Shown in pieces: positions 1 to 8,774 of a DNA stretch of 37,764 nucleotides. The number at the start of each line of letters is the position of its first letter. The stretch's first letter is position 1. Source of the stretch: Planctomycetota bacterium (GTDB taxonomy: Bacteria; Planctomycetota; UBA1135; UBA2386); contig JAEUHT010000025.1 of the NCBI GenBank assembly GCA_016793265.1, positions 1 through 37,764 on the forward strand, given 5' to 3'. The notes below the pieces were generated by a model. It saw only the letters and a program-made list of their open reading frames with translations, had not been told where the DNA came from and did not search any database. The position numbers and the translations under genes are program-made.

Positions 1-126
1 CGGGGGGGCCTAGGGGCCGATCTGGCCGGCCGGCGTGGGATCGGACGTCCGTGGGACGTTGCCGCGACACACCGGACACCCCGGGGTTGCCCTCCTGTTA
101 CGCCACGGGCCCCCTCCGAGACTGCC

Positions 127-1755
127 ATGAGATCCCTCGTATTCCTCGGCTTCGCGGCTTCTCTCGCGGCCCAAGGCCTGCCGCCGGTACCCGTTCCCCC
201 GCAGAACCCGATCACGCCTGCGAAGACCGTGCTCGGCAAGCTGCTGTTCTGGGAAGAGCAGCTGTCCAGCAACAACCGCGTCGCCTGTGGCACCTGCCAC
301 ACCTTCGGCGCCGGTGGCGGCGACCTGCGCCGCGTCGTCAACCCCGGGCCCGACGGCATCACGCCGTCGCCCGACGACAAGTTCGCCTCGCCGGGCACCA
401 CGCACGGCGACGCCAGCAATGACTATGTGCGCGACCCCTTCTTCGGCTTCGGGCCGCAGGTCGGCAGCCGCTCGTCGCCGAGCTTCCTGACCGCCGCCTG
501 GTTCCCGCTGCTGTTCTGGGATGGACGCGCCGGGGGAGCCTTCGTCGATCCGGCCACCGGCGTGACGACGATCCCCGCCGGCGCCGCGCTCGAGAACCAG
601 TCGATCGGTCCGTTGATCAATCCGGTTGAGATGGCGCACGACGGGCGCCTGTTCGCCGAGGTGGTGGCGAAGCTGCCGACGGTCCGGCCGATGGCGCTCG
701 CCAGCAACCTGCCGACCGACATGGCGAACGCGATCGCCGGCGGCGTGACCTACCCCGACCTGTTCCAGGCCGCGTTCGGCACGCCCGACGTCACCATCGC
801 CCGTGTCGCCTACGCGCTGGCGACCTACCAGCGCACGCTGGTGCCGAACCAGGCGCCGTACGACCTGTTCATCGCCGGCAACCCGAACGCGATGACGCCG
901 CAGCAGATCAACGGCATGAACGTGTTCAACGGTCCCGCGCGCTGCAACCTCTGCCACACGCCGGGCCTGTTCAGCGACACGCTGTTCCACAACGTCGGTC
1001 TGCGGCCGATCGCCGAGGACAATGGTCGCCAGGGCGTCACCAACCAGGCGGCCGACGCCGGGCGCTTCAAGACGCCGAGCCTGCGCAACGCCGGCCTGCG
1101 TGGCACCTTCATGCACAACGGCCAGTTCACGTCGGTGCCGCAGGTGTTCGGCTTCTACCTCAACGGTGGGGGCCCCTTCCTGCAGAACAAGGACCCGCTG
1201 CTGGTGCCGCTGAACGGTCCGCCGCCCGGTGGCGTGCCGCCGCAGGCCGCCAACGACCTGATCGTGTTCGTGCAGACCGCGCTCACCGACCCGCGCGTCG
1301 CCGCCGGCACCGGCCCGTTCACGCGACCGACGCTGCGCAGCGAGCTGGTGCCCGAAGCCGGCATGCTCTACGGCCAGGCCACGTTGGGCTCCGGCGGGCT
1401 GTTCCCGTCGATGCTGGCGGGGGTGCCGGCCAACATCGGCAACATCGACTTCAAGATCGGTGTCGGCAACGCCCGCGGCGGGGCGGCCGCGACGTTGGTG
1501 CTGGGGCTCGCTCCGGCGAACGTCGTGATCAACGGCGTCAACCTGAACGTGCAGTTCGGCGGCGAACTGTTGGTCTCCGGCATGCTGAGCGGCGCCTTCG
1601 GCGCGGCGGGCGCAGGCACGGGCACGCTGCGGGTGCCGGTGCCGAGCATCCCCGAGCTCGCCGGCCTGTCGCTGTATGGCCAGTGGTTCATCATCGATGG
1701 CGGCGCCGCCAACGGCCTCGCCGCGACGCGCGGCGCCCAGATCCTGTTCTTGTGA
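127..1755 (+). CDS. Secreted di-haem cytochrome c peroxidase (MauG/CcpA family) with extra C-terminal module
   Basis: Predicted exported di-haem protein of 542 residues that would reduce peroxide or oxidise a partner outside the cytoplasm. The N-terminus has a short basic start and a hydrophobic run ending near SLAAQ, consistent with a signal peptide. Two haem-binding motifs are visible: CGTCH at residues 54-58 and CNLCH at 273-277. Between and after them are typical family stretches such as FWDGRAGG, NPVEMAHDG and FKTPSLRNAGLRGTFMHNGQ. Classical family members end near residue 400; this one has about 130 further residues, rich in Gly and Ala and apparently all beta, ending SLYGQWFIIDGG...ILFL. 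A similar tail closes the propeller protein at 24609-26150. The gene stands alone and converges on the helicase gene. Family call is secure; the physiological substrate is unknown. Confidence 0.93.
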   Translation: MRSLVFLGFAASLAAQGLPPVPVPPQNPITPAKTVLGKLLFWEEQLSSNNRVACGTCHTFGAGGGDLRRVVNPGPDGITPSPDDKFASPGTTHGDASNDYVRDPFFGFGPQVGSRSSPSFLTAAWFPLLFWDGRAGGAFVDPATGVTTIPAGAALENQSIGPLINPVEMAHDGRLFAEVVAKLPTVRPMALASNLPTDMANAIAGGVTYPDLFQAAFGTPDVTIARVAYALATYQRTLVPNQAPYDLFIAGNPNAMTPQQINGMNVFNGPARCNLCHTPGLFSDTLFHNVGLRPIAEDNGRQGVTNQAADAGRFKTPSLRNAGLRGTFMHNGQFTSVPQVFGFYLNGGGPFLQNKDPLLVPLNGPPPGGVPPQAANDLIVFVQTALTDPRVAAGTGPFTRPTLRSELVPEAGMLYGQATLGSGGLFPSMLAGVPANIGNIDFKIGVGNARGGAAATLVLGLAPANVVINGVNLNVQFGGELLVSGMLSGAFGAAGAGTGTLRVPVPSIPELAGLSLYGQWFIIDGGAANGLAATRGAQILFL

Positions 1756-1781
1756 TCGGCGCCCGTTGACCCGCCGCGCGT

Positions 1782-3671
1782 TCAGCCGAGCTCGAACGCG
1801 CTGCGGTAGCGACCGTGCTGCTGCAGGTGTTCGACCAGCGCGCACAGGTCCGCGTCGTGGGCCAGCGTGGCGCTGTCGCCGACGATGGTCAGGTGCCGCC
1901 GCGCGCGGGTCAGCGCGACGTTGAGCCGGCGCAGCTCGCCGAGGAAGCCGATGCTGCCGTGCTCGTTGCTGCGCACGAGCGAGACGACGACGGCCTCCTT
2001 CTCGCGGCCCTGCAGCCCGTCGACGGTGCCGATCTCGAGCCCGTCGTCGCCGCCGAGCCGTTCGCGCAGCAGCTGCACCTGCGCGTTGTAGGGCGTGACC
2101 ACGCCGATGGCCGTCGCCGGCACGCCGGCCTCGCGCAGCGCGGTGACGACCTGCACGACGACCGTCGCCTCGCCGGGGTTGCTCTTCGAACCGTCGTCGT
2201 CGCCCTCGCTCTCGTCGTGGCCGCAGCCGGCGGTGTCGACGAAGCACAGCGGTTCGCTGGTCCACTCGGTGGTGTGCACGTCGGGCAGATCGCTGAGCAG
2301 GTGCGAACGCACGCTCGCCGCCGCGGCCAGGTTGCCGCCGTAGAAGTGCTTCGCCGACCAGCCCATGATGCGTTCGTGCATGCGGTACTGCACGGTGAGT
2401 TGGCGTGCGATGGCCGCCGCCTGCCGCGAGTTCGCCAGCCGTTCGAACAGCGTCACCGCGAGCCCCTGCGCCGCCGCCGCCTCGCTGTGGATCGTCGGCG
2501 GCAGTTGCCGGTGGTCGCCGGCCAGCACGGCGCGCCGGCCGCGCTGCAGCGGGATCCAGCACGCCGCTTCGAGCGCCTGCGCCGCCTCGTCGACGACGAC
2601 GAGGTCGAACGGCCGTTCGGCGAGCAGCGGCTCAGCGGCGCCGGTCGTCGTCGCCAGCACCACCTCGGCGGCGTCGAGCAGGCCGCGCGTGATGGCGCCT
2701 TCGAGCTGACGCAGCTCGCGCCGCAGCTGCCGCACCTGCTCGCGCGCCGCGGCCCGATCGGCGCGCGACTTCGCCCGGTGCACGGCGCGCAGGCCCTGGT
2801 CGACCTCGCGTCGCACAGAGCGCAGCAGCTTCTGCTCCGGTGCGTCCTGCACGAGGCTGTCGAGCGACACGTCGCGCACGTTGGCGGCGACGCGGGCCGG
2901 ATGGCCGAGCCGCACGATGCGCAGGCCTCTGGCGAGCAGCCGTTCGGCGAGGTTGTCGACGGCGACGTTGGACGGCGCGCAGGCGAGCACACGTTCGCCG
3001 CGGGCGACGGCCTGTCGGATCGCCTCGACGACGGCGGTGGTCTTGCCGGTGCCGGGCGGGCCGTGCATCAGCGCCACGTGTTCGGCGCGCAGCGAATGGG
3101 CGACGGCCTCGCGTTGCGAGGCGTCGAGCGTGTCGTCGAACCAGCGGATGTCGGCGTCGATGGGCTGCTTGGTGAAGCCTGGCTCGCGTTCGTCGAACAG
3201 TACGTCGAAGAAGCGCGCGGCGTCGGCCTTGCGGTCGGCGGCGAGGTCGCGCAGCGCCTGATCGAGCCGCTTGTAGGTGACGTCGGTGGCGATGCGATCG
3301 AGCCGCACCAGCGGCGGCAGCTCGACGTCTTCGTCGTCGAGGGCCACGGTGACCTCGTCGCCGCGCGCCCGCACCAGCACGCCGGTCGTCAGCGGCACGG
3401 CGTCGCGCGTCGCCCGTACGGCGACGACGTCGCCGGGGCCGAGCCGGTGCGGCGGCAGGCCGTTGCCGCGGCTCGGGCGCAGCACCGCGCACAAGCGGCC
3501 GCCGAAGCCGGGCACCAGGTCGGCGACCTCGAGCCGCAGCAGCGTGGTGCCGCGCAAGACGAGCTCCTGGTCGCTGCGGGCGCGCAACGCCTGCTCCGCT
3601 GCGGCGATCTCGGCGTCGCGTTCGAGGCGCAGCAGGCGCTGCTGTTCGCTGGCGAAGTGGCGGCGGTCCAC
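1782..3671 (-). CDS. UPF1/IGHMBP2-like superfamily 1 helicase
   Basis: 629-residue SF1 DNA/RNA helicase of the UPF1-like group, members of which usually move 5' to 3' on single strands. Motifs in order: GPPGTGKTT (Walker A, 204-212), CAPSNVAVDNL (231-241), VVDEAAQALE (Walker B, DEAAQ at 361-365), GDHRQLPPT (385-393), QYRMHE (428-433), VVTPYNAQ (524-531), VDGLQGREKEAVVVS (550-564) and NVALTRAR (584-591). The N-terminal 130 residues form a beta-rich domain like the one preceding the helicase core in IGHMBP2-type proteins. The start is GTG, 4 bp after the stop of the upstream secreted protein, so the two are probably co-transcribed. No nuclease domain is fused to it. Which nucleic acid it acts on cannot be told from sequence. 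Confidence 0.95.
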   Translation of the reverse strand: MDRRHFASEQQRLLRLERDAEIAAAEQALRARSDQELVLRGTTLLRLEVADLVPGFGGRLCAVLRPSRGNGLPPHRLGPGDVVAVRATRDAVPLTTGVLVRARGDEVTVALDDEDVELPPLVRLDRIATDVTYKRLDQALRDLAADRKADAARFFDVLFDEREPGFTKQPIDADIRWFDDTLDASQREAVAHSLRAEHVALMHGPPGTGKTTAVVEAIRQAVARGERVLACAPSNVAVDNLAERLLARGLRIVRLGHPARVAANVRDVSLDSLVQDAPEQKLLRSVRREVDQGLRAVHRAKSRADRAAAREQVRQLRRELRQLEGAITRGLLDAAEVVLATTTGAAEPLLAERPFDLVVVDEAAQALEAACWIPLQRGRRAVLAGDHRQLPPTIHSEAAAAQGLAVTLFERLANSRQAAAIARQLTVQYRMHERIMGWSAKHFYGGNLAAAASVRSHLLSDLPDVHTTEWTSEPLCFVDTAGCGHDESEGDDDGSKSNPGEATVVVQVVTALREAGVPATAIGVVTPYNAQVQLLRERLGGDDGLEIGTVDGLQGREKEAVVVSLVRSNEHGSIGFLGELRRLNVALTRARRHLTIVGDSATLAHDADLCALVEHLQQHGRYRSAFELG

Positions 3672-3675
3672 GCGG

Positions 3676-5541
3676 TCAATCGATCGTGATCGTCACGGGA
3701 TCGGCGCCGACCTGGACCTGGAACCTCGCCGATTGCCGCGGGCCGTGGTGGAAGACGGCTTCGTAGCTGGCGCCGGACACCGGCACGAAGGGCGCCAGGA
3801 AGTTGCCGTCGGCGTCGCTGCGAACGTCGTCGAGCCACTTCCAGTTGAGGTGCTCGGCGACCTGCTCTTCGGGTGGACGCAGGCCATCCAGGCCCATCCT
3901 GCTCATGCTGACGAGGTCGAGTGTCGCGCCCGCGATCGGCTTGCCATCCTTGCCGACGACGCGGCCCCGCATCGCCGGCATCGGCGACAAGGCCAGCGTG
4001 GCTTCGAGGCCGTGTTCGACGACGAGCCGTTGACAGGCCATGCTGTTCGCGCTGCGCACGAACACGGTCCAGGAGCCCGGCGCGAGCAACAGGTTCAACC
4101 GACCGGCCGGGTCTGGCGTCGCCTGCATGGTCCCGGCGTCCCACGCCGTCTCAGGGTGTTCGGGCGCCATGAGCACCGTCGCGCCGCGCGCCGGGCTCTT
4201 GTCGGCTTCGAGCAGCCGCAGCTGCACGGTGTGGTAGGTGGCCAGATCGACCACGACCTCGTGGTCGGGACGGCTCTGGAAGCGCAGCGGCGCGAGCGCC
4301 AACGGCGGCGCGCTGCGGCGCAGCGGCTCGGGCATGCCCAGTTCGGCCTTCGGCGCCAGCAGCGTCATGGACAGCTCGCCGACGTTCCGCGGCAGGTCGG
4401 CGATCGTGACGCGGCCCTCGGCGTCGGTCGTCGCCAGCCAGGTCGCCTCCTGTGCCTGCCAGCCGCCGTTCGTGGCCTCTTCGATGCGGAGATGGCTGCG
4501 TACGACCACGCGTTGGCCAGCGAGTCCGCGCCCGCCGGTGGTGGTGAAGCGCGCCGCCAGGGGCAGCGCCGCCGGCAGGTGGAAGCTCAGTTCGGTGAGG
4601 TCCTTGTCCGCGACCTCCTTGCCGTCGAGGAACAGTTGATCGGTGAAACCCGACAGCGACGCGGCGTGCCCAGGCTTCTTGGCGAGGAAGTAGAGCTGGC
4701 GGTAGCCACTGCTGCGGAACGGGTCCTTGGCGAACGGGACGCGCGCCACCAGCCTGCCGTCGGCGTCGGTCGTGCCCAATCGCCGGCGGATCGTGCGGCC
4801 GGGGCGGTACGGGCCGAAGTCGAGGCCGTGGTTCCAGCCGCGCGACAAGCGCTGTTCGACCTCGGCGCCCGCGAGTGGCTGGCCCTTGGCGTCGAACACC
4901 CGCATCGGCACGGTCTGCGGTGGCAGCAGCTTGACCTTGCCGTCCGCCTTGGTCGGCACCGACAACGTCGCGAGCACCTCCCCCGCCTGGTCGCACAGAT
5001 CGAAGCTGGCGATGGCGGGCAGCAGCAGCGGCAGCTCCACCGTGCCATCGGCAGCGACGGCGAGCGGCGGGCCAGGCAGCGCGACTGTGTCGGCGAACAG
5101 GCGGATCGTGAACGGGCCGGCCTCCGGCCACGCGTCGAGACCTTCGATCGTGAGCCGCCAATTCGTGCGGCGGGCCGTCGCGCGCAGTTCGACCAGGGCG
5201 CCGGCAGCGGCGTTGAGGATGCCGCTGGTGGCGCGACCGGCGTCCGATTCGGGGCCGACCGCCCACAGGCTGTAGCCGGCACACGGCAGCACGTCGGCCT
5301 TGAAGCGGCCGCGCGCGTCGGTCGTCGTCGTGCCCTGGTCGTGCGGCGGCAGGTCCTCGCCGCCGAACGGCACGTAGCCGAAGCACACCGTGGCATGGGC
5401 CAGCGGCTTGCCATCGCCGTCGACGACGGTGCCGAGCAGCGGGCGGCGGTCCTGCGCCGCGAGTGATGCGAACGGCAACACGATGGCGATCAGGGCGCGC
5501 AGCATGGGCGCCATCTTGGTCGTTGTCGCGGCGGCCGGCAA
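3676..5541 (-). CDS. Secreted protein with carboxypeptidase-regulatory-like (CarboxypepD_reg) beta-sandwich repeats
   Basis: 621-residue exported protein with no enzymatic motif. A hydrophobic segment (LRALIAIVLPFASLAAQ) follows Met10 and Met13, so the true start may be Met13 at 5505. The body consists of repeated beta-sandwich units recognisable by V(D/G)GDGKPLAHATV, TTDARGRFKADVLP, DAKGQPLAGAEVE, TTDADGRLVARVPF, TTDAEGRVTIADLP, GRVVGKDGKPIAGATLDL and RSDADGNFLAPFVP. This is the usual CarboxypepD_reg pattern of a 'GxPlaGA' strand followed by a 'TdadGrf' turn. It lies between a methyltransferase (9 bp upstream) and the helicase (4 bp downstream). The context gives no functional clue; a role in binding or structure at the cell surface is an inference. 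Confidence 0.85.
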   Translation of the reverse strand: MPAAATTTKMAPMLRALIAIVLPFASLAAQDRRPLLGTVVDGDGKPLAHATVCFGYVPFGGEDLPPHDQGTTTTDARGRFKADVLPCAGYSLWAVGPESDAGRATSGILNAAAGALVELRATARRTNWRLTIEGLDAWPEAGPFTIRLFADTVALPGPPLAVAADGTVELPLLLPAIASFDLCDQAGEVLATLSVPTKADGKVKLLPPQTVPMRVFDAKGQPLAGAEVEQRLSRGWNHGLDFGPYRPGRTIRRRLGTTDADGRLVARVPFAKDPFRSSGYRQLYFLAKKPGHAASLSGFTDQLFLDGKEVADKDLTELSFHLPAALPLAARFTTTGGRGLAGQRVVVRSHLRIEEATNGGWQAQEATWLATTDAEGRVTIADLPRNVGELSMTLLAPKAELGMPEPLRRSAPPLALAPLRFQSRPDHEVVVDLATYHTVQLRLLEADKSPARGATVLMAPEHPETAWDAGTMQATPDPAGRLNLLLAPGSWTVFVRSANSMACQRLVVEHGLEATLALSPMPAMRGRVVGKDGKPIAGATLDLVSMSRMGLDGLRPPEEQVAEHLNWKWLDDVRSDADGNFLAPFVPVSGASYEAVFHHGPRQSARFQVQVGADPVTITID

Positions 5542-5550
5542 GCCGCGAGG

Positions 5551-6132
5551 CTAGAGCTCGCGCACCTCGGTCACCGTGCAGCCGTCGTTGGCGTCGTAGG
5601 TCAACAGTCGCGCCCGCGGCCGCGCATGGCGCCGCATCAGCTCGAACAGCCATTCCTCCTCCCCGGGCCACGGGTAGGCGAAGACGACGTCGAAGTCGCG
5701 CAGCGACATGCCGAGCTCCTCGTAGGCGTCGGCGCCGCCGGTCGGCGTCAGCCGGTCCGGCGTCAGCAGCTGCACATCGTCCTGGTAGTCGGGCGGCACG
5801 AAGGTGCCTTCGACGAACGTGGCCCCCGAACGCAGCTGCCGCGCCAGCGCGGTCGACTGTTCGACGAGCCACGGCTCGATCTCGATGCCGCAGGCCTCGA
5901 AGCCGAGCCAGTCGGCGAGTATCGTCACCACGCCGGCCGCCGAGCCGAACTCGAGGAACGTCGAGGCGCTGTCGCGCAAACGCCGCAGCGCTTCGTAGGC
6001 CGCGCGCTGGTCACACGGCACGAACAGGTGGTGGCGCGGGCCGGTGCGCGCTTCGAACGCGCGCCAGACGGCCTCGCCGCGCTGCAACAGCTCGTCGATG
6101 CGGGCCGGAGGGATCCAGGGCAGGTCGTTCAC
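5551..6132 (-). CDS. Class I SAM-dependent methyltransferase-like protein
   Basis: About 193 residues when read from the GTG at 6132 (MNDLPWIPPARIDELLQ...); an in-frame ATG lies at 6204 but adds an unconvincing 24 residues. Motif I is LEFGSAAGVVTILADWLG, followed by an acidic residue pair in GIEIEPWLVEQS that would bind the ribose of SAM, then a motif IV-like FDVVFAYPWPGEEEWLFELM. The fold is that of a Rossmann methyltransferase, similar to small uncharacterised members that act after a 'FVPCDQRAAYEAL' segment. The substrate is unknown. First gene of a tight minus-strand set with the carboxypeptidase-regulatory-like protein and the helicase. Confidence 0.75.
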   Translation of the reverse strand: MNDLPWIPPARIDELLQRGEAVWRAFEARTGPRHHLFVPCDQRAAYEALRRLRDSASTFLEFGSAAGVVTILADWLGFEACGIEIEPWLVEQSTALARQLRSGATFVEGTFVPPDYQDDVQLLTPDRLTPTGGADAYEELGMSLRDFDVVFAYPWPGEEEWLFELMRRHARPRARLLTYDANDGCTVTEVREL

Positions 6133-6209
6133 GGGGGCAATTCGGGAGTCGGCGGCGAGGTTATCGTGGGCACCCCACAATGCTCTGAGCCCTTTCCACT
6201 CCACGCCGC

Positions 6210-6371
6210 GTGGCGGTCGTGATGCTGTTCCTGCTGGCCGGCTGGCTGCTGCACCACTTCGCGGTCGTGCGCGACGCGATGTTGCCGGCGTTCGTGCTCG
6301 GCATGATCGTCGCCAACTTCGTGCCGGCGACGCGCGGCTGCGCGGTGCCCCCGCGGCGTCCGCCGCAGTAG
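6210..6371 (+). CDS. Possible small membrane protein (53 aa)
   Basis: Open frame of 53 codons starting GTG (alternatives GTG 6219 and ATG 6222) and ending TAG. The translation begins MAVVMLFLLAGWLLHHFAVV and continues RDAMLPAFVLGMIVANFVPA, which is two hydrophobic segments with a charged turn between, then a basic Pro-rich tail. Its length and composition fit a small integral membrane protein. It occupies a gap between two minus-strand genes that would otherwise be unexplained. No family is recognised and no clear ribosome binding site precedes it, so it may not be expressed. Confidence 0.35.
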   Translation: MAVVMLFLLAGWLLHHFAVVRDAMLPAFVLGMIVANFVPATRGCAVPPRRPPQ

Positions 6372-6453
6372 CGCCGCGCTGCCATGGTGACGGACCAGCA
6401 GGGCCGGTGCGTCCGGCGACCGCTGCGCCGTTTCCGTCCGCGGGTGGGCCGGC

Positions 6454-8007
6454 TCAGAGCTTCTCGCTGATCGTCTTCGCCTGCAGGAACTGCAGCAGGT
6501 AGTCGGGGCCGCCGGCCTTGCTGTCCGTGCCCGACATGTTGAAGCCGCCGAACGGGTGGCCACCGACCAGCGCGCCGGTGCACTTGCGGTTGATGTAGAA
6601 GTTGCCGACGTGGAAGCGCTGGCGCGCGGCTTCCTTGTGCCGAGGGTCGTTGGTGAACACCGACCCGGTGAGGCCATACTCGGTGTTGTTGGCGACCTCG
6701 AGGCCCTGCTCGAAGTCCTTCACCTTGATGACCGCGAGCACCGGCCCGAAGATCTCCTCCTGCGAGATGACCGCCTTCGGCGGCACGTCGACGAACACCG
6801 TCGGCTTGACGTAGTGACCCGTCTTCGGGCCCTCGTCGCCACCGACCAGCAGCCGGCTCTCCTTCTTGCCGCTCTCGATGTACTCCATCGTCTTGCGCTT
6901 GGCGGCGCCGTCGATCATCGGCCCGAAGTTGACGCTGCGGTCGCTCGGGTGGCCGACGCGGATCGCCGCGACGCGCTCCGGCAGCATGCTGACGAAGCGG
7001 TCGTAGACGGCCTCGTGCACGATGGCGCGGCTGCAGGCCGAGCACTTCTGGCCCTGGTAGCCGAAGGCCGAGGCGACCACGGCGTCGACCGCCTTCTCGA
7101 GGTCGCAGTCGCGGTCGACGAGGATGCTGTCCTTGCCGCCCATCTCGGCGATCAGGCGCTTCATCCAGATCTGGCCCTTCTGGATCTTGGCCGACTGCTC
7201 GAAGATCCACAGGCCGACGTCGCGGCTGCCGGTGAACGAGATGAAGCGCGTCAGCGCGTGCTGCACGGCGGCGCCGCCGACGCTCGAACCCGGGCCGGTG
7301 ATGAAGTTGAGCACCTGCTTGGGCAGGCCGCATTCGTACATCAGGTCGACCCACATCGCGGCGATCGCCGGGGACTGGCTCGCCGGCTTCAGCACGACGG
7401 TGTTGCCGGCCAGCAGCGCGGCCGACGTCATGCCGGCCATGATCGCGAGCGGGAAGTTCCACGGCGAGATGACCACGCCCACGCCGAGCGGGATGTAGAT
7501 CATCTGATTGCGTTCCCCCGGCACCGGCGTCACCGGCTGCGGCTGCGCCATCAGCAGCATCTGGCCGGCGTAGTACTCGAGGAAGTCGATCGCCTCGGCG
7601 GTGTCGGCGTCGGCCTCCGCCCACGACTTGCCGACCTCGAGCGTCAGCATCGCCGAGAACAGGTGCTTGCGCTCGCGCAGCTTCTGCGCCGCGTCGAGGA
7701 AGATGCGCACGCGGTAGTCGGCGTCGGTCGCCGCCCAGGCCGGGAACGCCGCGTGCGCCTTCTCGACGGCGGCCTCGGCGTCGCTGGCGGCGAGCTTCTG
7801 GTACTTGCCGATGAGCTGCGTCAGCTCCCCGGGATCGAAGCTGTCGAACGTGGTCTTGCCGCGCACTTCCTCGCCGCCGATCCAACACGGCCAGGTGCGC
7901 CCGAGGATCTCCTTGCGCACGGTGTCCAGGGCCTGCTGGAACGCGGCCTGGTTCTCGGGACGGGTGAAGTCGGTGAACGGTTCGTTGCGGAATTCGGGCA
8001 GCTGCAC
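6454..8007 (-). CDS. pruA: L-glutamate gamma-semialdehyde (1-pyrroline-5-carboxylate) dehydrogenase
   Basis: 517-residue NAD-dependent aldehyde dehydrogenase that oxidises glutamate 5-semialdehyde to glutamate, the second step of proline catabolism. The family's usual N-terminus is present (LPEFRNEPFTDFTRPEN), then SPWNFPLAIMAGM (181-193), the nucleotide-binding ITGPGSSVG and FTGSRDVG, the general-base Glu288 in AEMGGKDSILV and the catalytic Cys322 in GYQGQKCSACSRAIV. The strong match over full length points to the stand-alone P5C dehydrogenase of the RocA/PruA type, not a PutA fusion. Start is GTG at 8007. No proline dehydrogenase gene is next to it in the window. Confidence 0.95.
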   Translation of the reverse strand: MQLPEFRNEPFTDFTRPENQAAFQQALDTVRKEILGRTWPCWIGGEEVRGKTTFDSFDPGELTQLIGKYQKLAASDAEAAVEKAHAAFPAWAATDADYRVRIFLDAAQKLRERKHLFSAMLTLEVGKSWAEADADTAEAIDFLEYYAGQMLLMAQPQPVTPVPGERNQMIYIPLGVGVVISPWNFPLAIMAGMTSAALLAGNTVVLKPASQSPAIAAMWVDLMYECGLPKQVLNFITGPGSSVGGAAVQHALTRFISFTGSRDVGLWIFEQSAKIQKGQIWMKRLIAEMGGKDSILVDRDCDLEKAVDAVVASAFGYQGQKCSACSRAIVHEAVYDRFVSMLPERVAAIRVGHPSDRSVNFGPMIDGAAKRKTMEYIESGKKESRLLVGGDEGPKTGHYVKPTVFVDVPPKAVISQEEIFGPVLAVIKVKDFEQGLEVANNTEYGLTGSVFTNDPRHKEAARQRFHVGNFYINRKCTGALVGGHPFGGFNMSGTDSKAGGPDYLLQFLQAKTISEKL

Positions 8008-8305
8008 GGCCGCTTCCTCAGCTAAGTCGGGGGACGGAAAGCGGCCAGGATGGGGCGGTGCCCCCTGGAACGCAAGCGACCTGCCGGGAGGTCGCCGGCA
8101 GGTCGTCGCGGGGATCAGGTTTCAGGTCGGGCGTTGTTCGTAGCGGGGAGGCTGTCTCGGTCGGGGTCAGGAGGGACTGGCGCGGGGGAGCAGGCGGTTC
8201 GGGGCGGGCGGGGGCTGGCGAGTCGGGGGAGGGCTGGCGAGAGGGGCGAGGGAGGCGAGAGTCGCGAGAGGGGCGAGGGATGAGGGGGCGAGGTGCTGGA
8301 GGGGC
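8008..8305. other. Purine-rich intergenic stretch
   Basis: No gene is seen in this 298-bp gap. From about 8145 to 8300 the plus strand becomes strongly G+A biased, with repeated short units such as GGGGCGAGGGA, GGCGAGAG and GCGAGAGGGGCGAGG. The imperfect units suggest slippage-type expansion. It lies between the start of the aldehyde dehydrogenase and the stop of the zinc-ribbon gene, both on the minus strand, so on their transcript it would be a pyrimidine-rich linker. It may hold the promoter of the dehydrogenase, but no clear promoter hexamers were found. Confidence 0.5.
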
Positions 8306-8524
8306 TCAGGAGGCTTGCCACTTGTGGCGCTGCACCGTCGCCTGGAAGGACTGCGAGTCGTTGCGGTTGAAGAGGCGCACGCGGCCGCCGCAGTGCACGC
8401 AGTAGGAGTGGTTCACACTCATCAGGAACCGCACGTACTGCTTGCAGTGCTCGCACCACTTCTGCTCGTTGTAGAACTCGGCGTTGAGCTGCGAGGCGGC
8501 GTTCGTGTGCGGTTGGTTCGTCAT
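8306..8524 (-). CDS. Small zinc-ribbon protein (72 aa)
   Basis: Short protein that begins MTNQPHTNAASQLNAEFYNE. It contains one treble-clef or zinc-ribbon unit: Cys24 and Cys27 in WCEHC, then Cys42 and Cys45 in YCVHCGGRV, a CX2C-X14-CX2C spacing. The rest is polar and basic (LFNRNDSQSFQATVQRHKW), as in small nucleic-acid-binding or ribosome-associated proteins. The open frame runs upstream to 8923, but the upstream part is low-complexity Arg/Pro-rich and the ATG at 8524 is the first sensible start. No specific family is recognised. About 250 bp separate it from the queG stop. Confidence 0.7.
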   Translation of the reverse strand: MTNQPHTNAASQLNAEFYNEQKWCEHCKQYVRFLMSVNHSYCVHCGGRVRLFNRNDSQSFQATVQRHKWQAS

Positions 8525-8774
8525 CGACAGCCATGGAGCAACGGCCTTGCCAACCTGCACGGCGCAGCGTGCGAGAATCACCAGCGCGCGTTGGCAAGGG
8601 CGCGAACGGCGCTGCGGGAGTGGTCCGTGGCAGCCTCGCGGGCGCGCCGGCACCGTCGCGAGAATCGCACGGTTGTGCGGCTGGCGAGGGCTCCGATGGC
8701 GTCGATTCGCCGTGGCATGGCCGCTGTGCGGCAGCGTCGTGTTCGGGCGACGGTCCGACGCCGCCGACGCGTCG

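Noticed and set aside
45..59. Inverted repeat ACGTCC-GTG-GGACGT upstream of the cytochrome c peroxidase gene
   Set aside because: Six-base arms are expected by chance in this composition, and no regulator is known; noted only as a weak operator candidate.
1815..3689. Long plus-strand open frame (624 codons) opposite the helicase
   Set aside because: It is the mirror of a well-supported helicase gene in very GC-rich DNA; the product is low-complexity Arg/Ala/Val/Gln-rich with no domain.
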